NCBI GenBank assembly: GCA_024036415.1
Contig: JAMWET010003876.1
Coordinates: forward strand, 62,001-126,000
Reading direction: 5' to 3'
Source of the DNA: Prochilodus magdalenae
Taxonomy: Eukaryota; Chordata; Actinopteri; Characiformes; Prochilodontidae
Length of the DNA stretch: 64,000 nucleotides
Shown here: positions 38,975-51,686 of the stretch, piece by piece
Position numbering within the stretch: the first letter of the stretch is position 1
How the letters are laid out: each line of letters opens with the position of its first letter
Notes under the pieces: model-generated
The model's input: the letters and a program-made list of their open reading frames with translations, nothing else
What the model was told of the DNA's origin: nothing
Databases searched by the model: none
Made by a program: the position numbers and the translations under genes

Positions 38975-40075
38975 TTTCAGCCTTAACTGAAAAAACTTCA
39001 AAAAGTGACCTTTGTAAGCTAAACCTTGCCCTTTGGAAGAAATGAAAACATGTGGACAAAGCACAAAGAAATTGTACTTAAGTAAAAGTGTCCAAAAGTA
39101 TGGTGCAAAATTACACTTAGTGAAAGATGAGTATCTAAATTTAGTGAGGTAAATGAATAATTTTTTAAACAAATGTAGAATTAAAAAAAAATTAGAAATG
39201 TTTCTGGTCCTTATAAAGATGAATTACCGTTGGTGGGAGCAGTTTTATATTGCATTTATTTTAATATGGCAGGATGGTTTAATAAAAAGCATTTGAGTTT
39301 AGAATACATTGAAAGTCTAAATGAAAATGTAAAAAAATATTTTTTTCTTTTGGAAATATAGTAAAAACATACAAGGATTAACAACATTCAAGTACACATT
39401 TTCCTAATGTAATAATTTAGAATACTTACAAAGTGCACTTACTGAAATATTTCCCGCCCCTGAAACATAAAATATTATTGATTAAAAAGAATCCATCCAG
39501 TTGTATTTGAACCTTCTAACATATAACCAACAGAAATTCAGCCCACATTTTCAACCTGTGTTAAAGGGGCACTCTGGCCAATAAAAGTAACTGAAACATT
39601 AAACCTTAAACATGCCTGCTAGCCTTCTTGATCTTCAGTAGAGTAAGAATTTCTACGAATCCCTAGCCCTTTTCTGATTATGGAAGCTGAAGGTGGGAAG
39701 AATAGTTATAAACTGCTCCAGGCTTGGTATTTAAGGGTAGCGCTGTTAGCTGCTGTAGGTGGTAGTGCACCTTTAAGCACATTGCGATTAGGCTGTTGAC
39801 AGCCTGTTTGACAAATATCTTAAAAACAACAACATATTTTCTTACCCTGTGGGTGTTGTTCTTTTCTGCGTGTGTCTGTTTTACTAGATATATAAAGAGA
39901 TAAATATTTCTCTATTGTCTTCTCAATAAAGTTTGTGATTGTATTGTATTTGCCTTAAGTTTGTTTTCTGATGTGTGGCGGATGCTCAGTATACAAAATT
40001 GCAACCACTATGGAAGGACTGTTTTTCCTAAGTGTTTCATAAGTGCCAAATAAAGTACAGTTTTAACCACTTCTC
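38975..40075 (+). other. dhcr24 3' UTR with candidate poly(A) signals
   Basis: The region after the dhcr24 stop has no exon. AATAAA occurs at 39925-39930 and 40049-40054, either of which would end an mRNA with a roughly 1 kb 3' UTR. Around 39060-39160, ACTTAAGTAAAAGTGT-type words suggest a small hAT-like repeat fragment inside the UTR, similar in flavour to 19650-20302. Confidence 0.55.
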
Positions 40076-40814
40076 AGCAGTATAGCTCTTTAAACCTTTT
40101 GAGTTCTTTCGAGTTAATTGGTTGATTTTGGCTATAGACTTTACTATACAATATATCTATATATCTATATCGCCTCACTGATTTAGTTTTTGTTGTTGTT
40201 TGTCGATGGGAACCTCTTTAAGTATATTTTGTTTGCTGCTAAAACTAGTTTTCACACCCAGGTTTCGTTTTCTCCAGACTGTCTCGTGTGCAGGGGTGCA
40301 GAGGTATTTTGTTCTTCGTTCCAGCTTCATTCCACCAAGTGTTTTTTCTAAACATGTAGATTATGAATGGAGTAATAAAATTACAAGATGGCAAACCGTG
40401 TTGGTCAGTGGATTATACAAATGACAAAAACAAGTTGATGCTGTGGAAATAAATGTATTCCAAAGCTAAAAATGCAAACTTGACTAATTCAGGCAGTAAT
40501 GTGTGAACTACGCTGAAGAACACATTTCTCCTCCTTTGAAGGGGCCCTCGGGTTGCACCAGGAAGGATCTTCTCTCCGAAGGGACATTGACAGGCCTGAG
40601 TCTCTCCCTAACAGACCGAGACTTCACATTACAATACATTCCATAAAATCTTACTTCTATACAAAATGCTTACCACATATACAACATTCAGCATTTTTAA
40701 TGGTCATAGCTATTAAGTTGGTGTTCACATAAATTGCTTTGGATGGATGTATGGATTGTAACTAAATTTTTTGTATTTAATTACAGCTGATTCATTCATT
40801 TAGCTACCCAAAAA

Positions 40815-42018
40815 TACAAGTCCAATTCCAAAAAAGATCCTGTGCAAAATGTAAATAAATATACAAAAAAAAAAAAACATAATGCAATGATTTGCTAAGC
40901 CCATAGACTCAATCCCATTTACAATAAAACGTAGAACACATAGCAGATGTTGAAAAGTGAGACATTTGACCATTTCATGAAAATTATTAACTTACTAAGA
41001 ATTTGATAGAAGCAAAGTTTGGATAGGAAAAGTAAGTGTTTTTTTTTTTTTTTTTTACTACAATAACTGCATTTTAGCAATCTGTTCCTCAGTAAGTAAA
41101 ATTGCAAAGCCTTTGGATATCCCACCATCTGGAGTACATAATATCACCAGAAGATTCAGAGAATCTGGTGAAATCCCTGTGCTAAAACAAGGGACGAGGC
41201 TGGCTATCAGCACTGGATGTTTATGATCTTCAGGCCCTCAGGAGGCACTGCATTAAAAAACAGGCATGATGCTGTAAGGAACACCTCCAGAAATCACTGT
41301 CTGTGAACACTGCTCGCAGACCCATCCACAAACGCGAGGTAAAGCTGCACAGAAGAAGTCATATCCGTTTTCTGCTGTCTTCTCTGGCCCAAAGCTCATT
41401 AACATAGACAAATTCAAAATGGAAACTGATAAATCTAAATCTGAATTTTTTTTTTGGAAGCCAGAGGATGCCGTGTCCTGTGGACTCATGAGGAGAGGGA
41501 TCATCCAGCTTGTTATCAGTCCACAGTTCAAAAGCCTGCTTCTTTTATGGTATGGGTTTGCATCACTGCCCATGAACAGCATGGCTTCTCAGAAGAAATG
41601 TCCAGGTGCTGAACTGGCCCAGCTGCAGTCCAGACCTCTCATGATGTCCAACATTTGGCACATCAAGAAAAACAAAATATCCCGGTTCTTTAAAGCAGCT
41701 AGAATCCTACATCAGACAGAATGGGACAGCATTCCCCTCCCAAAACTCCAGCAAATGTTCTTTTCACTTCCCAGACGTTTACGGATTGTTGTTAAAAGAA
41801 GAGGGGATGGCACACAGTGGTGTGACATGACCCTGTCCCAACTTTTTTCAGATGCTTTGCTGCCATCTAAGTTTTTCATGAAATCATAAAATGTCTGAGA
41901 TGTGTTGTATGTTCTATTGTGGATAAAATATAGGTCTATAAAAGCTGTAAATCTTTGCATTCTGTTTTTGTTTTATTTACCTTTTACACAGTGTCCCAAC
42001 TCTTTTGGAACTGGGGTC
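40815..42018 (+). mobile_element. Degraded Tc1-like transposon between dhcr24 and lexm
   Basis: The left terminus (CCAATTCCAAAAAAGATCC, GTAAATAAATATAC) and the right terminus (reverse complement of GTCCCAACTCTTTTGGAACTGG) form diverged inverted repeats of a well-known fish Tc1-like family. The plus-strand frame 41419-41889 keeps the transposase C-terminal style (PKLQQMFFSLPRRLRIVVKR, then RGDGTQW), but the DNA-binding and catalytic parts are frameshifted, deleted or unrecognisable. The element is inactive. Confidence 0.7.
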
Positions 42019-42361
42019 ATTTTTGGATATTTGTTGGCAGTGAGTTAATTGCAGAAAACACTGCAGGTATGTATAAAATTCCTCTTTTACACTCTAAATT
42101 TTTTTGCATAATTTAAGTGTTGAAAGGTCCTCCAGATTAGATGTGAGATACTTTGTGCAATTCATGCTCTAAATGACATTGTTTACACCCTAACATTTTA
42201 CATCTGTAAACATCAGTGGGAGAATAAAGAAACTTGGATGTACTAGTACTTGGATATGCATGTATAATCCCCATCATTTAAAGCTTTTAACTGGACCGTT
42301 TCCTAGAGACACAGCAAAAAGATAAACACTGTTCATACGTTTAAATAACGTATAGCATCAC

Positions 42362-45300
42362 TTACTGGCTGTGTTTGTCTCTTGCAGGGCAGTGAGGGTA
42401 GCGCTGGGTGCCTGACATGAACGATGATCTGTGGCCACTTGCACTTCTACTCTGAGCTGAATTGGCGATATCATAGCGGCCAGGCCCAACCATATTCTGT
42501 CAAATACATATAGAATGAGACTGTTTGAGTATGGTTCTTCTGTCACACACGTGTACGAATATAATTAACTAAAACTACACATGAAGAACTGGCCAAAGAA
42601 ATGATCCCAAAATGACGTGGGATAAAAATCTGGTTAGATTAAAAGTAAAGCAAATCCTTTTTATAAAGTTATTATTTTGGACACAGTTTTGTTCCAACAG
42701 CAATAATATAATATGCATGTCCTTTTGTTTTTGTAGCGGTAATATTCTATCCACGATATGTTCCTTACGTGGTTTTTATTCAGCACTGTTTCTGTCCTCT
42801 CGCTGACCCTTGGGGCGGAGGAGTGGAAGGGGGCTGATGTACCTCTCCTCAAGTGATCCCTTAGAGCCAGAGGAGTGACATCATACCAGCCAGGACCAGG
42901 TGAAGTCTGACAAAGAAAGGCAAATGCCGTCAGCCCAGCAATCCAAATTAAAAGGCAATTTTGGTCATTGTTGAAAGTTCTATGAAATTAAATCCTGAAG
43001 ATGTCATTCAGAAAGGTTTGATGTCATTTCAGAGAAACTTACCAAGTCAGAACTGTTCATAGTCATAGTGATAAGAACCAGACATCTAAAGTGTTTGATA
43101 TAAGCTGCCTGGGACATTGTTTCATAGTTGTTTTGAGATATGCTTTTGGCCTAAAACTAATGGAAAGGCACAAAAGTCTGACCCTGACCCTTGGTTCTGA
43201 TTTTCTACAATTTCACATCAAACCACTCTGAACAACGCTATTAATGACTGAATTATGTTTTAACTAGAAAACACAGTAAAACTCTCTTTTAAAGAGAGCA
43301 GTGCACAATATGTATATAAATATGTGTATGTATATATATATATCTTTAACCTTTATTATATGATTAATTAGTCAAAGAAGCTGAACAAATGATAAATGTG
43401 CTGTGTATGTACCGCAGGCCGTGGACACTGAGGCAGACTGAAGAGGTAGATTCTCTCAGTAGGGACGGCAGGGTATTGCTCCAGACTGCTAAATATCCCG
43501 TGCTTCTTCTTCTCAGGTCTCTGCAGCTCATCTCCAAACTTGGGCAGCTCTTTAGTGTATTTGCCTGGGTTCAGATTCTCTGTTTTCTGAAAACAGTGAT
43601 CACGTTAAAAAAAAAAGTTTTCTATACAAAGACAAAAACATTTTATATAAAAAAACCCCAGATCTATTTCTGGTGTCACATCAAACTGCTTTTTAAACGG
43701 TCCTTTACAGAACACTATAAAACTGGTTTTGCAGCATGCAGAAGAACCACGTAACCATGCACAAGGCTTTTAATCTTTTAAATAGTTCTAGGACCCCGCC
43801 TCCCCCCGCCCCAAATGAGGGCTTAATGTACTTACAGGGGCAGCAAAGTACCCATAGGCAATGGGTTTGTTTCTGCGGCCGGAGAACAGGTCATAGGGCC
43901 CTCTCTTACTGACTCTGTGATTCAGGATCAAGTCAGTGAAGCTCTTCAGATTGTAGGTACCTGGACTTAAACCACTGTCCTGCTGTTCAAGCAATGAGAA
44001 CATAAGGTCAGTCACAGTAGTCCGTTCTTGCATTATAGCATCAACTTTGTAGATGGACATGTTATATGTATGTTCCTAATTTCCTTCAGTACAGTACTTC
44101 ATCATCCAGCTGTACCTGTGTTTAAAAATGCCTCTGGCTGATCTGTATGTATTAGAATGCTGTAGATATTGAATTGTGTGGTGATGCTGCAAGTAACTTC
44201 TAACGACATTTCCATATTGATCATGTTTGTGCAATAATGCTGCATGGCAGAGCGATGCACCACCGCTCCTGTGTCCGCTAAAGCTTTCTGCAGTTCTGTG
44301 CTTGGCTTCTTTGCAGGTTTTCTTGGCTTCCTGAGCCTGCTTGAACTTCAACAGTTCCCCTTAACTGCCATTTCTGACACGTGAGTGTGCTGGAGGAACT
44401 TTAAAATCTTTTTATAGTTATTTCCTGCTTTGCAGCATCATTTAACCGTCAGGGCCTCAGTTAGCTGCTTACAGAAGCCCTTGATTGTGGAGTGTTAACA
44501 CAAGGTTTGAAGCTTTGTAATTCTCATCAGTGTCATTCTTGATAAAGACAATTCTCAATTCGTCTGTCCAGTTCTAAGACCTAATCTTAATTCTGAGAGC
44601 TTGGGCTGAAGGATGTTCAAGCTTAATCAAACAAAAATACTGTTTTATTACATAAAATAACTGCCAATAAACTTTCTCTGGAAAATGCCATTTAAAAAAA
44701 AGGTTTTGTTTACTTCAGCAGGACCTGTAATTTGGTTAAGGGAGTCAAAACCTTTGTCTATAATTGTATACTATAAACTTATCTATTTAGTGCCTGGAGT
44801 TTTCTTATAATGCACTTTAGAAACTACCTTACTTCCTTTTTGCTAAGCAAGACAGAACAACAGAAATGAATAATTAAAAGGTTTACCACAGTGCTATCAG
44901 GAAAGCGCTGCAGGCTGGCACCATAGTCCATGGACGGACAGGTTCCTATAGACCTCTTCTCCTTCTCCTCCAGAACTGCAGAAGGGACTCCCCCCTTACC
45001 ATAAGTTCCTGGACCTGGGGTCCAGCTCTGGAACACATATTACATATTCTGTACTTGTACTTAAATACACATTCATGTGCTTTGTGTAGCGTAATGTCGT
45101 TTGGGTTCTGTTTGTGCTGTCCAGGTAAAGTCATGCACTTAAAATAAATGAACTATCCCAAGTGGAAACATTCATTAGGTTCGTCTCCTTAAATATCAGT
45201 TTAAACTTCTGTTTTTTTTACTTGATTGCTGTGCACCAAAACATCATGCACAAATACTCTGCTAGCTCTCAGTATTTGGCGTAAAAGGAATTTAATGCTC

Positions 45301-46586
45301 GAATGGTAATCATTTGCCTCCCTCTACTGGTTCAGTTGTGTACCTGGCAGTCTTTGAAGCGCTGCTCTCTGGCCTGGCAGATTCCTCTTGAGCTGCCAGG
45401 TTTCTTCTCCAGCTCCTCAATGAAACTAGGTATCCTGTATGTGCCTGGACCAACCTTTGTTTTCTGGACAAGAAATATCAGACAAAAGCAAACAACTGAT
45501 TTACAAAGAACTGTGTTTAAAACAATTGATGGTACAGGATGTATAGATACACGTATGTATTGGATTTTTGATAAATGCTCTTTGTGCTGTATCATGCACA
45601 TAATTCCATGTGGTTTTATAACGTCGCTGTCCAATGAAAAACATGTATCTCCATTTTTGTCCATTTTGACTTTTATGCATCATTTGAAAACAGCCGCTGC
45701 TGTTTACTCACTGTGAGATTTGCATGATGAACGGACCAACTGAAATGGCCCAGAAGTGCTCGGAAGGGCGTCTGGTTCCATTGGCTTACATTAAAATTGA
45801 ATGAGGTTTTTGGCCTCTCTTGTAAACTTGCCATTTTGGAGATACTTGTTTTTCTTTGGACAGCGACGATAAGTAAATCATTTTATCAGTGAGCTTTCAC
45901 TTACCAGGAACTGTTTGTTCTCCCATGCATCCCGGTATAGCAGGTGTGGCATCTGAACCAGACGGGCTGTCTCAAGTGCCCTTTTCCAGCCTGGACCCTT
46001 CGCCCGCTCCTGCACTGCCCGGGCACTGAAGTCACCAGTGTCTGGATTGTATGTGCCAGGCCCGAGGTTCCTCTCCTGACAGACACACACATACAGAGCG
46101 TTAATTAGGGAGAGGTTGTCCACTGAAAACTCAAAACTTGAGTTGCACCTAATTGATAGACTCTTGTAGTTTCATGTTCTGTAAAGAAGTGCCCTCCAAA
46201 AGAAGTGGGGAGCAGCATGAAAAGAAGTGCAGGCAATGAGGAACACCATAGATTATTACATGCTTCACCACATGGCAGTGGCCCTGGAACACAGTGGCCT
46301 GGCTACACGAAGTACTTGGACTAGTGCTACCTAATTATTCTGCTGCTAATAGCAGGACTGTGTAAAGTCTTTACCAGCTCACTTGTCCTTCTCTTGCAGT
46401 AGGAGATCTGGGTGTAGGTTCCCACCTTCTTGCTTGCAGGATGGACTCCTGACACATCAAACCTGTTAGGCAGAAACTTCACTTTGAGTGTAATAATAAT
46501 AATCATAATCATCATTATCAATTGTCCTAGTCTTACCTGGCTGACTGTGCTCCAAAAGGCGCTCCTCTGAACTTCTTCTCGGCCAT
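42362..46586 (-). CDS. lexm: Lymphocyte expansion molecule / ciliary microtubule-associated protein 2
   Basis: Nine coding exons on the minus strand: 46586-46537, 46462-46375, 46075-45905, 45463-45344, 45027-44887, 43982-43836, 43586-43413, 42906-42769 and 42496-42362. They total 1,164 nt and 387 residues; human LEXM (CIMAP2) is about 418 by memory. The start reads MAEKKFRGAPFGAQSARFDV and has the FGAPFG-like and RFDVSG-like opening of the family. Seven PGxY (STPG-type) repeats follow: LGPGTYN, VGPGTYR, PGPGTYG, LSPGTYN, LNPGKYT, PGPGWYD and VGPGRYD. Such repeats are found in sperm-flagellar and axonemal microtubule-inner proteins. All GT-AG junctions close in frame, and from exon 2 onward every intron is phase 0. 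An axonemal role is an inference from the family; the older immune role was described in mouse. The gene is convergent with dhcr24. Confidence 0.9.
45619..45872. mobile_element. MITE, family 1 (copy 3) in lexm intron 3
   Basis: Left end TAACGTCGCTGTCCAATGAA, right end TTTCTTTGGACAGCGACGAT. The interior again contains the AAAACATGTATCTCCA-type words and the block around TGATGCATAAAAGT in inverted orientation relative to copy 2. Length is about 254 bp. Confidence 0.82.
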
Positions 46587-46599
46587 GTTTAGGTGCTGT

Positions 46600-47950
46600 C
46601 CTGCCTGTAGAGATCCTACAGGATAGGACCCCCCTGTGTATTTGAGAATGTTGTGTCTATGACAACATGACGTGATAAAGAATTAATACATCATCTCCTA
46701 GCAACAAAGAGCTCTGTACCTGCTAGTAGCCTTTTGCTACATTTCCGACCCTGTGATCTCGGGTTTCCACTCCTGCAGCTCACTGGCTCACGATTTCACC
46801 GGCCACCTGTAGACGTTCAAAAATGTTTAGCTTATTTGGAGATTCATCACTCTCTTGGTCAGAAATGGTCAACAACAACAGGAACCATGCTTTTGAGACA
46901 TGATGCTAAAGACTTGTTGTAGACACAGTTCAAGGCAAACTGTATATGGTTCTGTTTAATTATTTTAATTATTTAACAAAATTGTAGCTTTAGCGTATTA
47001 GTTTTAGTTATTTAGTAAAATAGTTCACGTTTTTTTTTTTGTTTTTAGTAATAGATTTAGTATTTTAGTTTTAGTTTAGTTTAAGTCAGAAATAAATGTA
47101 TTTAATGTTAAACATGCAGGAGTAGAATTAATTGTAAATGAGTTGCACTTAGATCATTTTTTTATTATTATCATTATTTATTTGATTTTGAGTTGTATCT
47201 CCTAGGATGCATTGCCCACTACTCACTTGTCTTTTGCCATAAAATGAACTACCTGTGATGCCCTGCAGGAAACTGTATGGTTATACTGTCATATTTCACA
47301 TACCTGTGCATTATAATATCTGTTTTTGAAGATTTTAATATTTCAATATTTTTTTTCTACCCCTGATCTGACTATGCATGCTGCTGAATAATACCCCAAA
47401 CACTGTTAGACCTTTTTTTTGTATTTGTATATTTTGGGCAATGATCATAATTTGTTTTATAAATGAGCTATTACAGTTTTATTAATAGTAACTGTTATTA
47501 ATACTGTATTTAATTACAGTACTTACCACCTGATCTGTATGCCCTGTCATATGACTCACATGCTAATGACTGACAAGACTTTCGATACATGATTACTTAA
47601 AGGCCATGTACCCAATTCTGGAGAACTCCCATCCTTTCACTGCTTTTTCTGAACAAAAGAAAGACTTCAGGGTCTCGGATCTGGAGGGGGTTCTACATTA
47701 GGGGAGTATGGGAATTATGGAACAGTGGCAGTGTGTTTGTTTGATTCCTTTGCATTAGTTATAAACTTTTTAGTAGTTGATTTTCCCTCCAAGGTTTTTT
47801 CTTGGGTTTGATTTCCTCTCTAAACATGGGGTAGGGTTGGATTTTGCAGATCGGAACTGTCATATTATGGGGAAGAACCTGCCACTACTAAGTGCTAGTA
47901 GTGCAGATCCTTTTTTGGCTGTGACTGTGGGATCAGATATCACTGTCCCA
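46600..47950. other. Intergenic DNA left of the retroelement remnants
   Basis: This starts with the presumed lexm promoter. The rest is AT-rich sequence with simple T and TTTAG-type stretches (46980-47100). No exon of ttc22, the neighbour expected between dhcr24 and lexm in mammals, was recognised here or between 40 and 42 kb. Confidence 0.45.
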
Positions 47951-47959
47951 ACATAGTGA

Positions 47960-48600
47960 GGTTATTATCCTGAGGACAGTGAGGTATGTGACAGAGGGAT
48001 TGGAGGGTATGTTGGAGCCCTCTGCGTGGTTAGCCAACCAATGTGATGTGCTGGTGGCTTGGATGGTGACTCAGGGCATCCTTCTGCTTCGGATAATTAA
48101 TGTTATTGATGAGGAGTTCTTGTTAAGCTGTTGGCTGATTGTGCCATTCAAAAGAGTCAGGGACCATCTACACCCGCACCCTTTCAGACCGCGTAGTGAA
48201 CGAGTAGCATTGGACATATGGGGCCCTTTACCAGAGACCCAGTGTAAAATATATACATTTTGAAGGGGGGTGGTTTTTGAAGTGGGTAGAGGTTTTTGCC
48301 CTTCCCAGTCAAGAGGCTGTGACTGTGGCTAAAGTACTGGTGGAGGAATGGGTTTGTTGTTTTGGAACTATTGTAATTTTGAGTCACAGTTTAAGGAGGT
48401 GTGTAGGATGTTGAACATTCATAAGATTCATAAGAACATTCATAGGCTTTGAACAGAGACCCCAAGAAGTGGGCTGGGAGTCTGGATGGTTGCAGTTTCG
48501 TCAAGGTGCACCAAAGGGTCTAAGTGTGAGAGATCTCAGACAGGAGATTGTGGAGGAGCACCAGACTTAGGCCAGTGTGCAGGACATGGGACAGGAGGCC
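47960..48600 (+). pseudogene. Ty3/gypsy-like retrotransposon integrase fragment
   Basis: The plus strand reads, in interrupted frames, an integrase-like stretch: RSERVALDIWGPLPET (48190-48240), then EVFALPSQEAVTVAKVLVEE, and a short FKEVCRMLNI-like piece. These match the retroviral-type integrase core that typically follows the zinc-binding region in Ty3/gypsy elements. Frame changes and stops occur between the pieces, and no LTR pair is seen around it, so the copy is broken and old. Confidence 0.6.
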
Positions 48601-49230
48601 CGGGGTATGGCTCCTCATAGAACCATCTTGGAGAGTGTGGACATGGTGGTTGCTGGTTTAATAATTGGCACTGTAATTGTGACTAGAAGGAGCCAGCGTT
48701 GTAAGAGGGGGCCAGTGTGGCTAAGGGATTATGAGGTATCGTAATGGTGACTGGGGAGTGTAATGAGAGAATGAAGGGAGTGAGGAAGGGAGAGTGTGAA
48801 TGTTGTGGACCAGGAAAGGGTGGGTGGTGCCTCTACTGGGTGAGTGGCTGCACCGGTGGGTGACTAAGTGTTTGGATAGTTGAAAAGGAGAGCGAGAGGG
48901 CAAGAGAAAGAGGGCATGTAAGATGAGCAGGCAAGTGTTTTGGCTGCATCATGGTTGGGAGATGTTGCGAGAGAGAGAGAGAGACTGATTAGGAGGACTG
49001 AGAGGTAGGCATTGCAACCAAAGGCGTAGCAGCAAATTCTGGGCCCTGTACACTCTCAATGTCAGTGGGCCCCTATGCATGCCAGTACACGAGGAACGTG
49101 AGCAAAAAAAATGGGCCCCTCTCCCTACTCGGGCCCTGGGTAGTCAGGTCCACTTTTACCCCTACTACCATGCCCATGATTGCAACTTGTTGTATGAATT
49201 GAGTGCATGTAATCCTGCGCTGGTAGCTCC
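48600..49230. other. Repeat-like purine-rich DNA without a gene
   Basis: The sequence is rich in GAG and GGG words, with a short GA run at 48970-48983. The part near 49020-49130 (GGGCCC with AGGCGTAGCAGC) looks like a transposon end similar in flavour to 37255-37320, but no pair or frame was resolved. Confidence 0.3.
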
Positions 49231-49236
49231 TCAGTG

Positions 49237-50395
49237 TTATCCATCAGGATCAAACAGCTCATAGTAAAAACAGATGAGAGGGAGAGAAAAACAATTTGGA
49301 TATTTAGTCCATTTTTGTAAATTGTAGTGGTAAGCAGATGATATCGGCCAAATGCTTGTGCAAACAAGTCCAGTTTTGAATGTAGAGAGTCTGTCTGATT
49401 CCTGAACAGAGAAAGGGAGAAGATTCCATAGTTTTGGGGCCACACAAGAGAAGGCTCGAACACCTGCTGTGGTTCTTCTAAGTCTAGGTACAGACTTCAG
49501 CAGGCTGTTATTTTGTGAGTGGAGCGCACGTGTGGGTTTGTGTGACTCAAGTAATTCACAAAGATACTGCGGAGCCAGGCCATTTAATGATTTATACGTT
49601 AAGTAGAATCTTGTACTCCATGTGAAATTTAAACGGTAGCCAGTGTAATGAGGACAATATGGGGATATATAATCATATTTTTTGTTTCTGTAAGGACTCT
49701 AGCAGCTCCATTCTGGACTAACTGGAGCTTAGGTAGAGCCTTATTGGAGCATCCTGCTAAAGGGGTGTTACTACAATCCAGCCTAGAGGCAATAAAGGCA
49801 AGCACCAGCTTTTCTGCATCCTTTAAGGATAGGATATTCTGTAGTTTGGCGATGTTACACAGATGGAAGAATGCTGTCTTAACTATGGTACATGACATGT
49901 GCATCAAAAGACAAGGTGGTATTGAAGATGATACCTAGATTTTTTTCGAGTTGAGCTTGGAATAATAGTGTGGCCATCTATATTTAGGATAAATTGGGAG
50001 AGTTTGGTTCTGTCTGCATTGGGTCCAAATAGCAGGACCTCTGTCTTGTTAGGATTACGTTGAAGGAAATTGTTAGCCATCCAGTTGCGGATAATAATAA
50101 TGACGCATTCTTCAAGTTTATTTAGATTTAAAGCCTCGTTTGGTTTGGCTGAAATATAGAGTTGCCTATCATCTGTGCATACATGTATGTATAAAGATAT
50201 ACATGTATCTTTTAAATAGTGTATGAAATTTGGAAGGTCTGAGCAGCAAGGGCTGGATAGGGCTACTGGGCAGCTAGTGGGGTCTGTTTTGGGGTTATTT
50301 ATCTTGGAAGGGAAGTGTAGTGGATTGTGTGGTGGTATTTGTTGGGTGATCACCAAGTTGTAGGGGATAAACTGTGAGTGCAGTGTTACTAGCAC
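49237..50395 (-). pseudogene. LINE reverse-transcriptase remnant (CR1/L2/Rex-like)
   Basis: Three minus-strand frames carry consecutive parts of a fish LINE ORF2: 50395-49904 includes NWMANNFLQRNPNKTEVLLF, 49907-49629 includes TAFFHLCNIAKLQ and KLQLVQNGAARVLT, and 49443-49237 includes KLWNLLPFSVQ. The catalytic YADD-type box is degraded to CTDD before RQLYIS. At least two frameshifts separate the pieces, so it cannot be active. The clade is not certain. Confidence 0.7.
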
Positions 50396-50499
50396 CCAGA
50401 GGGTTCTCTGGCTGAGTACTGTGGGACAGACAGAGACACAAACTGTTCTATTGGTCTAAACTGAACTCGTGTGTTTTGTCCCCACGTCTTACAGGCTAT

Positions 50500-50680
50500 T
50501 TAATATGCTGATGTGTTACTGTAGTACTGATCCCCATCTAGCAGCTCTGACCCGCCCACCATCCTCTAACCGCCCGGGCTGATTGGAGCTGTGATTTGGG
50601 CTGTGAGTGACCGAGGGGGTGATCCAGTGCAGGCTGCAGGAGCTAGAAGGTGGCTGGAAGGGAACCCGGTGGAATATCAG
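50500..50680 (+). other. Putative promoter and non-coding first exon of tmem205
   Basis: A GC-richer patch with a GATTGG (inverted CCAAT) at about 50581 is followed by a strong donor, ATATCAG|GTAGGT, at 50680. The next acceptor downstream in the right place is ACTACAG at 52647, 28 bp before the tmem205 start codon. The 5' boundary of the exon is not determinable. Confidence 0.45.
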
Positions 50681-51686
50681 GTAGGTTATTCAACAAACGA
50701 AAACTGTTGCCTTAATAGATGACAGTGTCCTGGTCACACACACTTTTAAGGTCTAACCTCACTGTTATATAAGAGTGCTTTTAAACTACTGGTAACATTC
50801 CTGGCACGCCAAGTTTCAGCGTCTCAGAGGAAGTTGTAGCCAGTTATGCTAGCTAACTTTAGCTAACCAAGAGCACAAACCTAGGTAAGAGTCCTCTGGC
50901 TATATTTAGTAAAGGTTCGGCATGCTATCTGTCACTCTGCTCGTCACAGGTATAAATCATTGCTTTGGCTTGGTAAGACGATGTACTTGTGCAAATATAA
51001 GGTACTCTCGCTTCAGCTGATTTGAGTTTTCGGGTCTTTGAAGCGGTTAAGTTGGCTAACGTAAACTTGGTCAGGCACGCAGCTACTTCAGTAAATGAGC
51101 AGCTTGCCGAATAGATAGCTCCCCCTCTTTGAATAAGTTACTTTTAAGGCTTGGCTAGCAAACTATAAAAACGCCCGAGTCAGAAAATATCTACTGTACG
51201 TAGCTTTAGCTAGTGTTAGCCTAGATAGATCAGACTGGACCGCAACACTAGACTTCCTAATGTTAGCTCCTCTTCTTACTTTCAACCGGCTTTTACTTAT
51301 TGATCTGTAATATTAAACAGTACATTAACTGTGTTTTTGTGTTAGATACGAGTCAAATGTACCTTCTGATTGGTTTGTTGTCATGTGTAATAATTTCATC
51401 CTGCCTGTGTGTGTCTACTGGGTCAAAGGTGAATCCACCTTGCTGCTGTGCTGTGTGGTTTGTCCATGTGCACGTTAAACAGGCTTCACAGGCTGATACA
51501 GTTTTGTTCGGGCTGATTGCAGAATTGACGTGGTGTCTAATAAACCTTACTACATTCCAGCCATTCATTTCTGTTCTGTCATTTAAAATAAATATTTTAC
51601 ACTCATACAGGAGGAAATGCGCAGCCCACAACATGACTCGGTTATACAGTACGGCTGTGTCTTTAAGGCTCTTCACACTAAACTCT

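Noticed and set aside
42480..42500. Phase-1 donor for lexm exon 8 at 42843/42842
   Set aside because: It would join exon 9 out of frame with an early stop. The donor at 42769/42768 keeps phase 0 and preserves the PGxY-type last exon.
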